A stretch of 64,000 bases of DNA from Niveispirillum lacus (GCF_002251795.1 NZ_NOXU01000030.1:496001-560000), one strand, 5' to 3'; numbered from the stretch's first letter, positions 53,881 to 63,160 are shown. Notes: generated by a model from the letters alone, not told the origin. Made by a program: numbers and translations.

Positions 53881-54849
53881 TCAGGCCGCTTTGGGCGCTG
53901 TGGTTAACAGGTCCAGACAGGCCATGCGAACCGCCACACCCAGTTCGACCTGCTGCAAAATAACCGACCGGTGGATATCGTCGGCGACAAGGGTGTCTAT
54001 CTCCACACCCCGGTTCATCGGGCCAGGATGCATAATCAGGGCGCCGGGTTTGGCCACCGCCAGCTTGTCATAATCCAAGCCGAAGAAACGGAAATATTCT
54101 CGCTGACTGGGCAGAAACTGACCTTGCATACGTTCGAGTTGCAGGCGCAGCATCATGACAATGTCGGCGTCTTTCAAACCGGTCGCCATTGAATGATGGA
54201 CCTCAACGCCAAGCCTGTCGATAGCACCGGGCAGCAGGGTAGGGGGAGCCACCACCCGTACATGGGCGCCCATGATGTTCAGCAAATGAATGTTGGATCG
54301 GGCCACGCGGCTGTGCAGGATATCGCCGCAGATGGCGACGGTCAGGCCTTTCAACGTACCCAGACGACGACGGATGGTCAGTGCGTCCAGAAGTGCCTGG
54401 GTAGGGTGTTCATGCTGCCCGTCGCCGGCATTGATGACGGCGCAGTTGACCTTGCTGGCCAGGAGCTTCGGCGCGCCTGATTCTTGATGCCGAACCACCA
54501 ACGCGTCCAGATGCATGGCGTTTAAAGTCAAAGCAGTGTCGATCAGTGTCTCACCCTTTTTCACTGAACTGCCATCGACCGACATATTGATAGCGTCAGC
54601 GCCCAGACGACGGGCTGCCAGTTCAAAGCTGGTGCGGGTACGGGTTGAATTCTCGAAGAACAGGTTGACGATTGTCTTGCCCGCCAGCTTGTTCGTTACC
54701 CGGTTCTCTCCCCGATTCTGCTCAACATAACGGTCGGCAGTGTCCAGAAGCAGATTGATTTCCGGGGCCGTCAGGCCCTCGATCCCCAGCAGGTGACGAT
54801 GGGTGAACGTTTCTGCGCGGGCGTCGATATCATGCGGGTGGGCGGCCAT
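53881..54849 (-). CDS. pyrB: Aspartate carbamoyltransferase catalytic subunit
   Basis: A 322-residue enzyme that joins carbamoyl phosphate and aspartate in pyrimidine synthesis. The carbamoyl-phosphate site [21 protein letters not shown] and the catalytic [12 protein letters not shown] are complete. [16 protein letters not shown] and the C-terminal [12 protein letters not shown] fit the class. No regulatory subunit gene (pyrI) is present, as in other alphaproteobacteria. pyrC, which often follows directly, is not downstream; the next leftward sequence is the small unknown gene on the other strand. Confidence 0.95.
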   Translation of the reverse strand: MAAHPHDIDARAETFTHRHLLGIEGLTAPEINLLLDTADRYVEQNRGENRVTNKLAGKTIVNLFFENSTRTRTSFELAARRLGADAINMSVDGSSVKKGETLIDTALTLNAMHLDALVVRHQESGAPKLLASKVNCAVINAGDGQHEHPTQALLDALTIRRRLGTLKGLTVAICGDILHSRVARSNIHLLNIMGAHVRVVAPPTLLPGAIDRLGVEVHHSMATGLKDADIVMMLRLQLERMQGQFLPSQREYFRFFGLDYDKLAVAKPGALIMHPGPMNRGVEIDTLVADDIHRSVILQQVELGVAVRMACLDLLTTAPKAA

Positions 54850-54957
54850 GGCGTGGGCTTTCGACTGACGGCGTGGATCGGCGGGGCGGGACTATGCTGT
54901 CCCGCCCCTTGTGCCGCAAGCGTCAGAAAGACCGGTGTGGCATGATCCTGCCGGGGT

Positions 54958-55833
54958 TCATGCCACACCGTTCGCCCGAAACCACTCCAAGCAGCGTTTC
55001 CACCCATCCTTTGCGTCATCTGGCCGGTAGCTCGGGCGGTAATCGGCGTGGAAAGCGTGCGGAGCATCAGGATAGACATGAAAGGTGCTGCGGGAATTCA
55101 CCGCCACCAGCGCCTTCTGCATCCGCTCCACATCCGCCATCGGGATGCCGCCATCCTTTCCGCCATAAAGGCCCAGCACCGGGGCCACCATCTTCTGCAC
55201 CAGGTTGACCGGCACCATCGGCTGCAGTGCCGTGGGTGTACTGGTCACGCGACCATACCAAGCGACACCAGCCTTCAGTTTTGGGTTATGCGCGGCATAA
55301 AGCCATGTGGTCCGACCACCCCAGCAGAAGCCGGTAATACCCAGTCGGGTAACATCACCGCCATCCGTGGCGGCCCATGCCGCCGTGGCATCCAGGTCGG
55401 ACATGACCTGCGCGTCCGGTACTTTGCTTACCAGTTCGCGAATCAGGGCACCAGTATCGGTGAACGACGCGGCATTGCCCTGCCGAGCGAACAGTTCGGT
55501 TGCAACGGCCAGATAGCCCTCTTTTGCGAAGCGGCGGCAGACATCCTTAATATGTTCATGCACGCCAAAGATTTCCTGCACCACCATCACGATGGGGAAC
55601 GGACCGGCGCCCGCGGGCTTGGCGCGGTAAGCGGGAAGGTTGCCGCCCTCCACCGGGATTGACACCTCACCTGCGACCAGACCGTCGGTCGGCGTCGTGA
55701 TCGTCTGAGCGGAAACGGGCAGGGTGGACAGGGCAAAACCGCCCGCCAATGTCGTCATAGCGAACATCCGTCGCGACAGCGTGGGGTTAATCGGCGATAA
55801 CAGGCACTTGGCTTCGGCGTCAACATGGTTCAT
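54958..55833 (-). CDS. Dienelactone hydrolase-family protein, likely Tat-exported
   Basis: A 291-residue alpha/beta hydrolase. The first 40 residues hold a twin-arginine-type signal ([24 protein letters not shown]), suggesting export in folded form. The hydrolase has [20 protein letters not shown], the nucleophile elbow GFCWGG with Cys as nucleophile (about residue 170), and the catalytic His near [11 protein letters not shown]. Members hydrolyse dienelactones or related esters; most are cytoplasmic, so the export signal is notable. ATG 55833 (MNHVDA) follows GGAGGG. No aromatic-degradation genes are nearby. Confidence 0.87.
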   Translation of the reverse strand: MNHVDAEAKCLLSPINPTLSRRMFAMTTLAGGFALSTLPVSAQTITTPTDGLVAGEVSIPVEGGNLPAYRAKPAGAGPFPIVMVVQEIFGVHEHIKDVCRRFAKEGYLAVATELFARQGNAASFTDTGALIRELVSKVPDAQVMSDLDATAAWAATDGGDVTRLGITGFCWGGRTTWLYAAHNPKLKAGVAWYGRVTSTPTALQPMVPVNLVQKMVAPVLGLYGGKDGGIPMADVERMQKALVAVNSRSTFHVYPDAPHAFHADYRPSYRPDDAKDGWKRCLEWFRANGVA

Positions 55834-55992
55834 GGGTTTCCCTCCCGTATTCATCCCGGCACAGGCGGCCAAGATAGGGCGATGTCGACCATCTGCAACC
55901 TATCGATCAGCCATTTGCTTGATTTGATTAACGCTTGCTGTGGCAACGGGTTGCGCGCATCTTCTGATGGTTGGCAATCCGGAACCACATTT

Positions 55993-56301
55993 ATGGGCAA
56001 GGATCCGAAAGACGAGTTATTGCGCCAGATTCGGGCGATCCGGCGCCGAATTGATCCCGATGTCTTGGCCCGCGCCCAGAAGGCGGCGGAAGCGGTGGAA
56101 GCTGCTCGGACGCTGCCACCGGATCATGTGCCCTATGATAAAGAAGCCGCACGTGACGTGGTCGCCTCCTTCCTGCGCTCCCGAAACGATGGCGGGCGTT
56201 TCGCCACGGCACTCATGGAAAACTTGAAAAAACCAGAGGCAGCGACAAAGGCCTATGCGGAGAGCCGTACAGGTCCGCGCCCAGGTGGCAAACGGGTGTG
56301 A
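55993..56301 (+). CDS. Small helical hypothetical protein
   Basis: A 102-residue, highly charged, helix-rich protein (MGKDPKDELLRQIRAIRRRIDPDVLARAQKAAEA opens with coiled-coil spacing) with a basic C-terminal tail (SRTGPRPGGKRV). No known domain is recognised. ATG 55993 is chosen because upstream codons read through a region with unlikely residues. The neighbours are convergent with it on the right (glyoxalase-like gene) and divergent on the left. Confidence 0.6.
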   Translation: MGKDPKDELLRQIRAIRRRIDPDVLARAQKAAEAVEAARTLPPDHVPYDKEAARDVVASFLRSRNDGGRFATALMENLKKPEAATKAYAESRTGPRPGGKRV

Positions 56302-56313
56302 TGGGCTTTGCGG

Positions 56314-56682
56314 TTACCCGGCGGGCGCCGGCGGTTGCCAGAGCTCAATCTTCAGTCCCCAAGGATCAATAAGCCAGCCGAACCGGCCGTTTGGATCGCT
56401 ATCGTCCCGACCCAGCGGCTCCACCCCCGCTGCTTTCACCCGGTCTAGCATACCGTCCAAATCGTCCACGATCAGGTTCAGCATCACAGGCAATGGTGAC
56501 GGATCAAAATAGTGGCTTGTGTGCTTGAAACCGCTGATCAACGTGAAACCACGGTCGGGGTGGGGAAAGATGGCCCCATACTCACCCCAGTCAATGCCAA
56601 GTACCTGTTTGTACCAGGCGCCCATGGCGGCTGGGTCTTCTGACTTGATGAACAATCCCCCCAAACCCAGTATTGCTGCCAT
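56314..56682 (-). CDS. Glyoxalase/VOC-superfamily protein
   Basis: A 122-residue protein of the vicinal-oxygen-chelate fold. The start GLGGLFIKSEDPAAMGAWYKQVLGI is typical, and NLIVDDLDGMLDRVKAAGVEPL plus the C-terminal DPNGRFGWLIDPWGLKIELWQPP complete the two beta-alpha-beta modules. The Glu metal ligand of the second module is visible in KIELW; the reaction (isomerase, dioxygenase or resistance) is not predictable. ATG 56682 follows GGAGGG. Confidence 0.82.
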   Translation of the reverse strand: MAAILGLGGLFIKSEDPAAMGAWYKQVLGIDWGEYGAIFPHPDRGFTLISGFKHTSHYFDPSPLPVMLNLIVDDLDGMLDRVKAAGVEPLGRDDSDPNGRFGWLIDPWGLKIELWQPPAPAG

Positions 56683-57017
56683 TTTGCCCTCCAGGCATAG
56701 ATGTGCAGACAGATCGTTTCACGATTCTCGGATGTCGCCAACCGGTAACTGGCGTGGAGGTGGCATGGACGTCCCGATGATGCTCATCGTCTTGGTGACG
56801 TAACAGAGGGTGGTCGGGTGCCGTCAAGCCCAGGCCCCTTGATTGCCGACCACTCCCCACCATGTTTTTCTTCATCGGGATGTGTTGGGGCTAAAACCAA
56901 AAGGGGCTTGATGTCTATGGATGCCGCCGTTTTGCGGTGCGACGGGATCTGGTCGGATAGTGCATAAGGCACGGCCAGGACGGGGGGCCGGTTGTCCGGC
57001 CCCCCCCCACACATTGC
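56683..57017. other. 335-bp non-coding stretch with two hairpins
   Basis: No convincing gene is visible. GTGGTCGG at 56810-56817 pairs with CCGACCAC at 56846-56853 across 28 bases. Nearer the hydroxylase gene, GGGGGGCCGG at 56982-56991 pairs with CCGGCCCCCC at 56996-57005 across TTGT. It is probably a terminator-like hairpin for the leftward molybdenum hydroxylase operon, though without a T-run. The remainder shows nothing recognisable. Confidence 0.5.
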
Positions 57018-59258
57018 TTACACAATCCCGGCCTTGCTGAATGGCAGATCGTGCAGTTTCTGACCCGTGGCCCGAAAGACCGCGTTTGCCACCGCCGGCG
57101 CCGCCGTCGGCACACCGGGTTCGCCCACACCCGTCGGGCGGGCGGACGACCTTACGATATGCACTTCGACCTCGGGCATGTCCGACAAACGCATCGGTTC
57201 GTACCCATCGAAGTTGTTCTGATCGACAAGACCGTCCGTCAAGGTGATCTGGTCACGCAGCGCATGACCAATGCCAAAGCCGGTCCCCCCTTCAATCTGT
57301 GCCTTGATGACATCGGGGTTCACGGCCTGCCCGCAATCCACGGCAACAATCACACGATCAACCTTGATCTTACCGTCCTTAGCGACCGTCACCTCTGCAA
57401 CATGCGCAACAAAACTCTGGAAACTTTCGTGCACGGCGACACCGCGAGCGCGCTTGGACCCGTCTGGAGCGGGCGCAAGCGGCTTTGACCATTCAGCCTT
57501 CTCGGCTGCCAGTTTCAGCACACCGGAGAGGCGAGGATGCTTGTCACCCAGCAAGGCCAGACGGAAGGCCACCCCGTCTTTGCCCGCCGCCACCGCCAAC
57601 TCTTCGATGAAGGCCTCTTTGGCATAGGCTGTATGCGTATGGCCCACCGAGCGCCACCAGAGCGTGGTTACCGGCGATGCCATCTGATGGTAGTCGACGG
57701 CCATGTTCGGCACGGAATAGGCCATGTCCGCCGCCCCTTCCACCGCCGTAGCATCGACGCCATTCTTAACCACAGCCGGCTCAAACGGAGTGCCGGCCAT
57801 GAAGGACTGCGTCACGATGGACTGTTCCCAGGCAATCAGGTTGCCGGACTTATCCAATCCGCCCTTGACGCGATGCACGACAAGCGGACGATAACACCCG
57901 CCTTGGATATCATCCTCGCGCGTCCAGACGAGGTGCACAGGCACCTTCATCCCCTTTGCCGCCAGTGCCTTCGCAATCAAGGCCGTCTCAGCGATATAGT
58001 CCGCATTGGTGGTGGCGCGGCGTCCGAAGCTGCCGCCGGCCCACAGGGTGTTGATCTTCACCTTGTCGGGCGTTGTCCCAAGGATACCGGCAACGACCGG
58101 TTGCTCAATACCCTGGAATTGTGACCCCGCCCAGATCTCCGCACCGCCATCATCCTTGATCTCCAAGGTGGCATTCAGCGGTTCCATTGGGGCGTGGGCG
58201 AGATAGGGGAAACTGTATTCCGCCTCGATTACCTTGGTAGCGCTTTTGAAAGCGGTGGCCGTGTCACCCTTGCGGGCTGCGGAGGTGCCGGGTTTTTTGG
58301 CCTGGGCCCGGTATGCGGCCAGCATCTGGTCGGTGCCGCGCTTTTCAGCGTTGGTATCATCCCACTGGATGGACAGGGCCTCGCGCCCCTTGATAGCGGC
58401 CCAGGTGTTCTTGGCCACCACGGCAACACCAACCGGCAGGGTCAGCACATCAATCACGCCCGGGATGGCACGGGCCGCCTGATCATCCACTGACTTTACA
58501 GTGCCACCGAAACGTGGGCTGCGGGCAAGTACGGCAGTAACCTGATTAGGACGCCGAACATCCATGGCGAAGATGGCGGTGCCATTAGTCTTCGACACAT
58601 GGTCCAGGCGGTGCAATGTCTCATTGCCGATCAGGCTGTACTGGTCGGGATTTTTGAGCGTTACCTTCGTGGGAATCGGCTGTTTTGAGGCCGCCTCGGC
58701 CAATTGGCCGAAGGTTGCCGATTTTCCGGATGGCTTGTGGCTGACCACGCCCCTGGACACACTGATCTGGTCGGCGGGAACCTTCCATTCGGCGGCAGCC
58801 GCATTGACCAGCATCAGCCGCGCAGCAGCGCCGGCCATGCGCAGTTCGTCCCAACTGTTGGCGACCGCGGTGGAACCGCCGGTACCCTGGATACCGAAGA
58901 AATGGTTGCCGTAAAGTTTGCTGTCGGCCGGCGCGTGCTCACCGCGCATCTGCGACCAGTCGGCATCCAACTCTTCCGCCACAATGGTGGTCAGGCCCGT
59001 CATGATGCCCTGACCCTTGTCCAGGTGCTTCACCAAGACGGTAACGCTATTGTCCTTCGCCACCCGGACAAAGACATTCGGGCGCGGGTCGGCAGGACCA
59101 ATGATGGCAGGGCCGGCCGCTTCGGCAGCGAAAGATCCCAACGGGACCGTGGCGCTGATGATCAGGGCGCCGCCCGTACCCTTCAGAAAGGTACGGCGAC
59201 TGGGTGCGGGTTCGGCCACATTGGACGCGGCCTGGCGCAACAATTGACGCAGCATCAT
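57018..59258 (-). CDS. Molybdenum hydroxylase large subunit (isoquinoline 1-oxidoreductase type)
   Basis: A 746-residue enzyme of the xanthine dehydrogenase family that binds a molybdopterin cofactor. A twin-arginine signal (SRRTFLKGTGGALIIS, residues 21-36) indicates Tat export. The fold shows HLDKGQGIMTGLTTIVAEELDADW near the N-terminus. Molybdopterin contacts such as GGSFGRRATTNADY and VTTLWWRSVGHTHTAYAKEAFIEELA are in the middle, and GVGEPGVPTAAPAVANAVF at the end carries the active-site Glu. It is fused and longer than separate-subunit forms. ATG 59258 lies 3 bases after the small-subunit stop, so the two are co-translated. The substrate is unknown (aldehydes or N-heterocycles). Confidence 0.88.
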   Translation of the reverse strand: MMLRQLLRQAASNVAEPAPSRRTFLKGTGGALIISATVPLGSFAAEAAGPAIIGPADPRPNVFVRVAKDNSVTVLVKHLDKGQGIMTGLTTIVAEELDADWSQMRGEHAPADSKLYGNHFFGIQGTGGSTAVANSWDELRMAGAAARLMLVNAAAAEWKVPADQISVSRGVVSHKPSGKSATFGQLAEAASKQPIPTKVTLKNPDQYSLIGNETLHRLDHVSKTNGTAIFAMDVRRPNQVTAVLARSPRFGGTVKSVDDQAARAIPGVIDVLTLPVGVAVVAKNTWAAIKGREALSIQWDDTNAEKRGTDQMLAAYRAQAKKPGTSAARKGDTATAFKSATKVIEAEYSFPYLAHAPMEPLNATLEIKDDGGAEIWAGSQFQGIEQPVVAGILGTTPDKVKINTLWAGGSFGRRATTNADYIAETALIAKALAAKGMKVPVHLVWTREDDIQGGCYRPLVVHRVKGGLDKSGNLIAWEQSIVTQSFMAGTPFEPAVVKNGVDATAVEGAADMAYSVPNMAVDYHQMASPVTTLWWRSVGHTHTAYAKEAFIEELAVAAGKDGVAFRLALLGDKHPRLSGVLKLAAEKAEWSKPLAPAPDGSKRARGVAVHESFQSFVAHVAEVTVAKDGKIKVDRVIVAVDCGQAVNPDVIKAQIEGGTGFGIGHALRDQITLTDGLVDQNNFDGYEPMRLSDMPEVEVHIVRSSARPTGVGEPGVPTAAPAVANAVFRATGQKLHDLPFSKAGIV

Positions 59259-59261
59259 CGC

Positions 59262-59720
59262 TCAGGTCCTCACCAGCTTGGCGGCCTGCTTCACAGCCGC
59301 CTTGATCCGCACATAGGTGGCGCAGCGGCAGACATTACCGTCCATCGCCGCTTCGATATCAGCATCGGTGGGGTTGGGATTTTCCGCAATCAAGGCCGTG
59401 GCCGCCATAACCTGACCTGACTGGCAATAGCCGCATTGCACGACATCCAGATCCGCCCAGGCCTTCTGTACGGCGGCGGCAGCCTTGCCGGACAGGCCCT
59501 CGATCGTTGTGATCTTGGCGCCCACCGCAGCGGATGCCGGTAACTGGCACGACCGCGTTGGCTGGCCGTCAACATGGACCGTGCAGGCCCCGCATTGAGC
59601 GATACCACAGCCGAACTTTGTGCCTGTCAGGTTCAGTTCGTCGCGCAGAACCCATAACAGAGGCATGTCCTCCGGCACGTCCACGGCGCGGACCTTGCCG
59701 TTGATATCGAGGTTAATCAT
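59262..59720 (-). CDS. Molybdenum hydroxylase small subunit, [2Fe-2S] protein
   Basis: A 152-residue electron-transfer subunit with two iron-sulfur clusters. The plant-type cluster ligands are in [18 protein letters not shown] plus a third Cys (RSCQL). The second cluster is in [10 protein letters not shown] and CRCATYVRI. It has no Tat signal, so it may travel with the large subunit by hitchhiking. ATG 59720 (MINLDI) is chosen over the ATG-less frame upstream. It is the first gene of the operon, and 283 bp of upstream region separates it from comM. Confidence 0.9.
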   Translation of the reverse strand: MINLDINGKVRAVDVPEDMPLLWVLRDELNLTGTKFGCGIAQCGACTVHVDGQPTRSCQLPASAAVGAKITTIEGLSGKAAAAVQKAWADLDVVQCGYCQSGQVMAATALIAENPNPTDADIEAAMDGNVCRCATYVRIKAAVKQAAKLVRT

Positions 59721-59873
59721 CGCTGACCCCAATCAAGAATGAAAATCTGGCAGGCTCTCGCCAAGCCTTCGGTCAGTCACAACCATGCCCCGGCAGCGTG
59801 TCGACAGTCTTCCAGATTTCGATCATTTCACCCTGTGTGGTCAAATGGACGCTCCATGACCGCCCTATTCGTT

Positions 59874-59889
59874 ATGTCTTTTCAGACAT
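59874..59889. promoter_or_regulatory. Perfect inverted repeat in front of comM
   Basis: ATGTCT at 59874-59879 and AGACAT at 59884-59889 are exact inverted copies around TTTC, extendable by one T-A pair. It lies in the region between the hydroxylase operon (divergent) and comM, so it may be an operator or a hairpin. The role is unknown. Confidence 0.3.
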
Positions 59890-59913
59890 ATCGTTAATCA
59901 TTTGGCGGCGGCG

Positions 59914-60003
59914 ATGTTGGCGGCAGGGTGTCTGACAGCCCTTTCCGCCTGCAAGTCTAATCCTCTATACTCACCAGAAGATGAAGTCGGGGTGGGGGCA
60001 GGG
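59914..60003 (+). other. In-frame lipoprotein-like extension upstream of comM
   Basis: The reading frame of comM stays open upstream to ATG 59914 and encodes MLAAGCLTALSACKSNPLYS, then PEDE and a Gly-rich stretch. The lipobox-like LSAC followed by K-S-N-P-L-Y-S-P resembles the Cys-x-x-G-P-L-Y-x-P start of the small LptM-type lipoproteins. It has no basic residues before the hydrophobic part and no ribosome site, so it is most likely a decayed small lipoprotein gene or chance. Low certainty. Confidence 0.25.
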
Positions 60004-61536
60004 GTGGCGGCGCGCGTTTGCACGGTGGCCTTTCAAGGCATAGATGTACTCGACATCGACGTCCAGGTGCAGATGACGGGCGGGCCGATTGCCTTTACCG
60101 TCGTCGGCCTTCCCGACAAGGCGGTGGGCGAAAGCCGGGAACGGGTCCGTGGCGCCCTGCACGCCCTGGGTATTGCGCTGCCAGCGCAGCGGCTGATGGT
60201 CAATCTGGCGCCGGCCGATGTGCTGAAAGAGGGTTCGCATTTCGACCTTCCGATTGCGCTGGCCCTGCTGGTGATGATGGGCATCCTGCCCGACGATACC
60301 TTGGCCGGGTATCAGTCCCTGGGTGAGCTGGGGCTGGACGGGTCCATCTCTCCGGTGGCCGGTGTGCTGCCGGCCGCCATCAACGCCCTGGCCGGTGGCA
60401 AGGGCCTGATCTGCCCGGCGGCCAGCGGGGGAGAGGCGGCCTGGGCCGGTGAGGGTCTGGATATCCTGGCCCCGCCCTCGCTTCTGGCGCTGATCAACCA
60501 TTTTAAGGGCACGCAGGTCCTGTCGCGGCCGGAACCAAAGCTACAAGCCGACATACCGAGCAGTATCAAGGATTTACGGGACGTCAAGGGGCAGGAGACG
60601 GCCAAACGGGTGCTGGAGATTGCCGCCAGCGGCGGTCACAACATGCTGATGCTGGGACCGCCCGGCTCGGGCAAATCCATGCTGGCCGCCCGACTGCCGG
60701 GCCTGCTGCCCGCGCTGGACCCGGCGGAGGCGCTGGAGGTGTCCATGGTCCATTCCATTGCCGGCGGGCTGGAAGAGGGGCGGCTGATCCGCACAAGGCC
60801 CTTCCGGGAGGTCCACCATTCCGCCACCCTGGCGGCCATGGTGGGCGGTGGCAGCCGTGCCCGGCCCGGAGAGATCAGCCTGGCCCATAATGGCGTGCTG
60901 TTCCTGGACGAATTGCCCGAATTTGCCCGCGGCACGCTGGAGGCGCTGCGCCAGCCCATGGAAACCGGTCGCGCCACCGTCAGTCGCGCCAACCATCATG
61001 TCACCTATCCGGCACGGTTCCAGCTTGTGGCCGCCATGAATCCCTGCCGCTGCGGTCATCTGGACGATGCCGCCCTGGCCTGTGGCCGCGCCCCGAAATG
61101 CGCCCTGGATTACCAGTCGAAGATCAGTGGCCCGCTGTTCGACCGGATCGACCTGCATATCGACGTCCCCGCCGTCAGCGCCGCCGACCTGTCCCTGCCG
61201 CCGCCACGGGAGGGCACGGCGGAGGTGGCGGCCCGTGTCGCCCAGGCGCGGGAGATACAGCGCGCCCGCTATCATACCATGCTGCCCCCCGGCCACCCGC
61301 CGATCCGCAGCAATGCCGAGGCCGATGGCGAGGTGCTGGAAAAGGTCGCCGGCCCCGATCCGCAGGGCCGTCACCTGCTGACCGACGCGGCGGAACGGCT
61401 GAAACTGTCGGCCCGTGGTTATCACCGCGTCCTGCGCGTGGCCCGCACCCTGGCCGACATGGACGGCGCCGATGGTGTGCGCCGCATCCATGTGGCCGAG
61501 GCCCTGTCCTACCGCCGGGTGGCACCGGGACGGTAA
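60004..61536 (+). CDS. comM: YifB/ComM-type AAA ATPase
   Basis: A 510-residue hexameric helicase-like ATPase; ComM in competent bacteria extends branch migration of incoming DNA. Residues 1-170 form the Lon-protease-like N-terminal domain (TVAFQGIDVLDIDVQVQMTGG, VNLAPADVLKEGSHFDLPIALA). The Mg-chelatase-type AAA+ core has Walker A GPPGSGKSML, Walker B VLFLDELPEF and sensor motifs, and includes a cysteine set PCRCGHLDD..CGRAPKC. The C-terminal LSARGYHRVLRVARTLADMDG ends it. GTG 60004 gives the family's usual start; the longer ATG frame is listed separately. With dprA and recO it would serve DNA uptake and recombination. Confidence 0.9.
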   Translation: MAARVCTVAFQGIDVLDIDVQVQMTGGPIAFTVVGLPDKAVGESRERVRGALHALGIALPAQRLMVNLAPADVLKEGSHFDLPIALALLVMMGILPDDTLAGYQSLGELGLDGSISPVAGVLPAAINALAGGKGLICPAASGGEAAWAGEGLDILAPPSLLALINHFKGTQVLSRPEPKLQADIPSSIKDLRDVKGQETAKRVLEIAASGGHNMLMLGPPGSGKSMLAARLPGLLPALDPAEALEVSMVHSIAGGLEEGRLIRTRPFREVHHSATLAAMVGGGSRARPGEISLAHNGVLFLDELPEFARGTLEALRQPMETGRATVSRANHHVTYPARFQLVAAMNPCRCGHLDDAALACGRAPKCALDYQSKISGPLFDRIDLHIDVPAVSAADLSLPPPREGTAEVAARVAQAREIQRARYHTMLPPGHPPIRSNAEADGEVLEKVAGPDPQGRHLLTDAAERLKLSARGYHRVLRVARTLADMDGADGVRRIHVAEALSYRRVAPGR

Positions 61537-61539
61537 GGG

Positions 61540-61767
61540 GGCGGATGTTAACCCTGTGAAACATCCTGGAACGCGGTGCGCGGCCCTGTTCCACCGGGCG
61601 GGGGCCGGGATGGGCGGCGGATGTTAACCCTGTGAAACATCGTGGAACCGCAAAACAGGGTGTGTTTCAGAGTGCCAGTGCGGCAAAAGCAGCGCCGGTC
61701 AACCCTGTGCAACATTGTGCACCATAAAAGCGGGCTGTGTTTCAGGGGCCATGGCTGCAACCTCCGG
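61540..61767 (+). repeat. Three 76-bp tandem repeat units after comM
   Basis: Units start at 61540, 61616 and about 61692. The 33-bp core at 61540-61572 recurs at 61616-61648 with 32 of 33 bases the same. The third unit has a diverged form at about 61695-61723. Units 2 and 3 also share a second half (AAAA..GGG..TGTTTCAG..GCCA). GTGAAACA (61556 and 61632) and TGTTTCA (61663 and 61738) can pair within and between units. No gene is visible. The repeat lies directly after the comM stop. Confidence 0.6.
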
Positions 61768-62412
61768 ACAGACCGACCCGATGGCCGACCCGTGTTGCAC
61801 CGGTACCGATCCGACCCAGACGGACGAAGAGTGTTGATGACGGAGTATAGCACGCGGTGGCCGGAAAGTCAGCGGTTGGTGCGGTGGTGCCGGCCGGGGC
61901 AGTCGGTGGGGCCGGCGTTATTCTGCAGTCCGGTCCTCAAGCGTTAGGCCGGTGAGATGGCATGCTGGGGGCAATGTAGCGGGTGGGGCAGGTTTGTATC
62001 GCCGCTTTGCGCGCCACTTCAGTCTTTCCACCGTCCTGATGGCCGACCCATCAGCGGACATTCCGCCGAACGTCTTTGTCCGGAAAGTGGTCCGACAAAC
62101 AATTTGTCCGGATTGCCATCGGGCGCGCCAGTTTCCGGACAGCCGTCGTGTTGACCGCCAAAGGACGGTTTGGCGGACAGGGTTTGATGTGAATGGATGG
62201 CCAGGACGGGTCCGGGAGCGGGCGAGCGGCTTTTCGTGTTCCCTTCTGGATTCCGGACATTCCGCCCTTGTCCGACCGTCAGGGGGGCCACAGGCGGTGA
62301 AGATAGTGCCGACCACTCTCAGTGATGTCTGTTGAAAAAAGGCTATCTGCTTGGGTGACTAAATCATCTGCCTTGTACAGCTTCTGGCCACGGATGTACC
62401 CTATGGGGGTTA
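61768..62412. other. Non-coding stretch with clustered TTTGTCCGGA-type motifs
   Basis: No reliable gene is visible in 645 bp. TTTGTCCGGA occurs at 62075-62084 and 62103-62112, with an inverted TCCGACAAA at 62091-62099 between them. TTCCGGAC occurs near 62133 and 62251, GGACATTCCGCC at 62056 and 62255, and GATGGCCGACCC at 61780-61791 and 62038-62049. The set looks like an iteron or operator array rather than coding sequence. Short open frames on both strands have unlikely composition. Its right edge borders the lower-GC ClpP-like gene. Confidence 0.5.
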
Positions 62413-62985
62413 ATGGTGGGGGTGGAAATGCCTGACTTGGCAGGAGAGAAGATAGCCTCTTACGGATTCACAGGGCCAATTGATCCAAATGGAGCCACGC
62501 GAATAGCCGCGGCCATGAATCACGCAGCGAACAATCAATTTGATGAAGTTCATTTTGCCGTAAGTTCCAACGGCGGATATGTAGCCGACGGCATTTTTCT
62601 GTATAATCTTATCCGTGCGCTACCTATTAAAGTGAGGGTGCATAATATCGGAAGTTGCAGTTCAATAGCTGTTGTCGTTTTCCTGGCAGCGGAGCATCGA
62701 TATTGCTCGGCACATTCCATGTTTATGATCCACCCGACTTCACTGTTTCCGTCTCAGGAAGGAATGTCGGCGGAGCGATTGCAATCATCGCTGAATGCGG
62801 CCTTGGCGGATGACGGTCGCACTGAAAACATCCTGCGCGAGCGTACCAACCTCCCAGACAACGTCCTCCAAGCGCGCAGGTTCAAGGACGTGTTCATCAC
62901 GCCGCAAGAGGCGGTTCAGGTCGGGCTCGCTCATGGGATAGCTGAATTTGCGGTCCCACATGGGCGCCAAATCATCCAGATTTAG
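62413..62985 (+). CDS. Solitary ClpP-like serine protease
   Basis: A 190-residue protein of the ClpP/crotonase fold without a partner ATPase nearby. By alignment to E. coli ClpP by eye, the triad is complete: Ser84 in NIGSCSSIAVVVFLAA, His107 in MFMIHPTS, and Asp159 in RFKDVFITPQEAVQVGLAHG. The N-terminus has GPIDPNGATRIAAAMN, the typical beta-alpha unit. The known housekeeping ClpP form is about 195-215 residues, so this is full length. Base composition is lower in GC than its neighbours and codons are less biased, suggesting transfer. ATG 62413 or 62428 could be the start. It converges with the HEPN-type gene. Confidence 0.75.
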   Translation: MVGVEMPDLAGEKIASYGFTGPIDPNGATRIAAAMNHAANNQFDEVHFAVSSNGGYVADGIFLYNLIRALPIKVRVHNIGSCSSIAVVVFLAAEHRYCSAHSMFMIHPTSLFPSQEGMSAERLQSSLNAALADDGRTENILRERTNLPDNVLQARRFKDVFITPQEAVQVGLAHGIAEFAVPHGRQIIQI

Positions 62986-63160
62986 CTTACGTTGGTGGTC
63001 CATCTTTGCCGCCCAGTTCACTTCGAAGTTCTGCTTATACCCCCACCAAAGGAACCCTGCCAGTTATTTGCAGGTCCGCTTTCAGGTGCCATTGAACGGA
63101 GCCGGGTTTGCCGGAGGTGACCGGCCCTTAAATCTACACCGCTCACCTGCTGCGGCGCTG

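Noticed and set aside
61556..61744. ParB parS-like half-sites GTGAAACA and TGTTTCA
   Set aside because: A parS site needs TGTTTCAC immediately followed by GTGAAACA. Here the halves are in the opposite order and over 20 bp apart, so they are better explained as hairpin arms of the 76-bp repeat.
61540..61767. CRISPR array
   Set aside because: There are only three units, the third diverged, with units 2 and 3 similar over most of their length rather than having unique spacers, and there are no cas genes.
61918..62316. A 132-residue minus-strand frame in the repeat region
   Set aside because: Composition is Arg/Thr/Pro-rich without motifs and it runs across the repeated motifs; there is no ribosome site.
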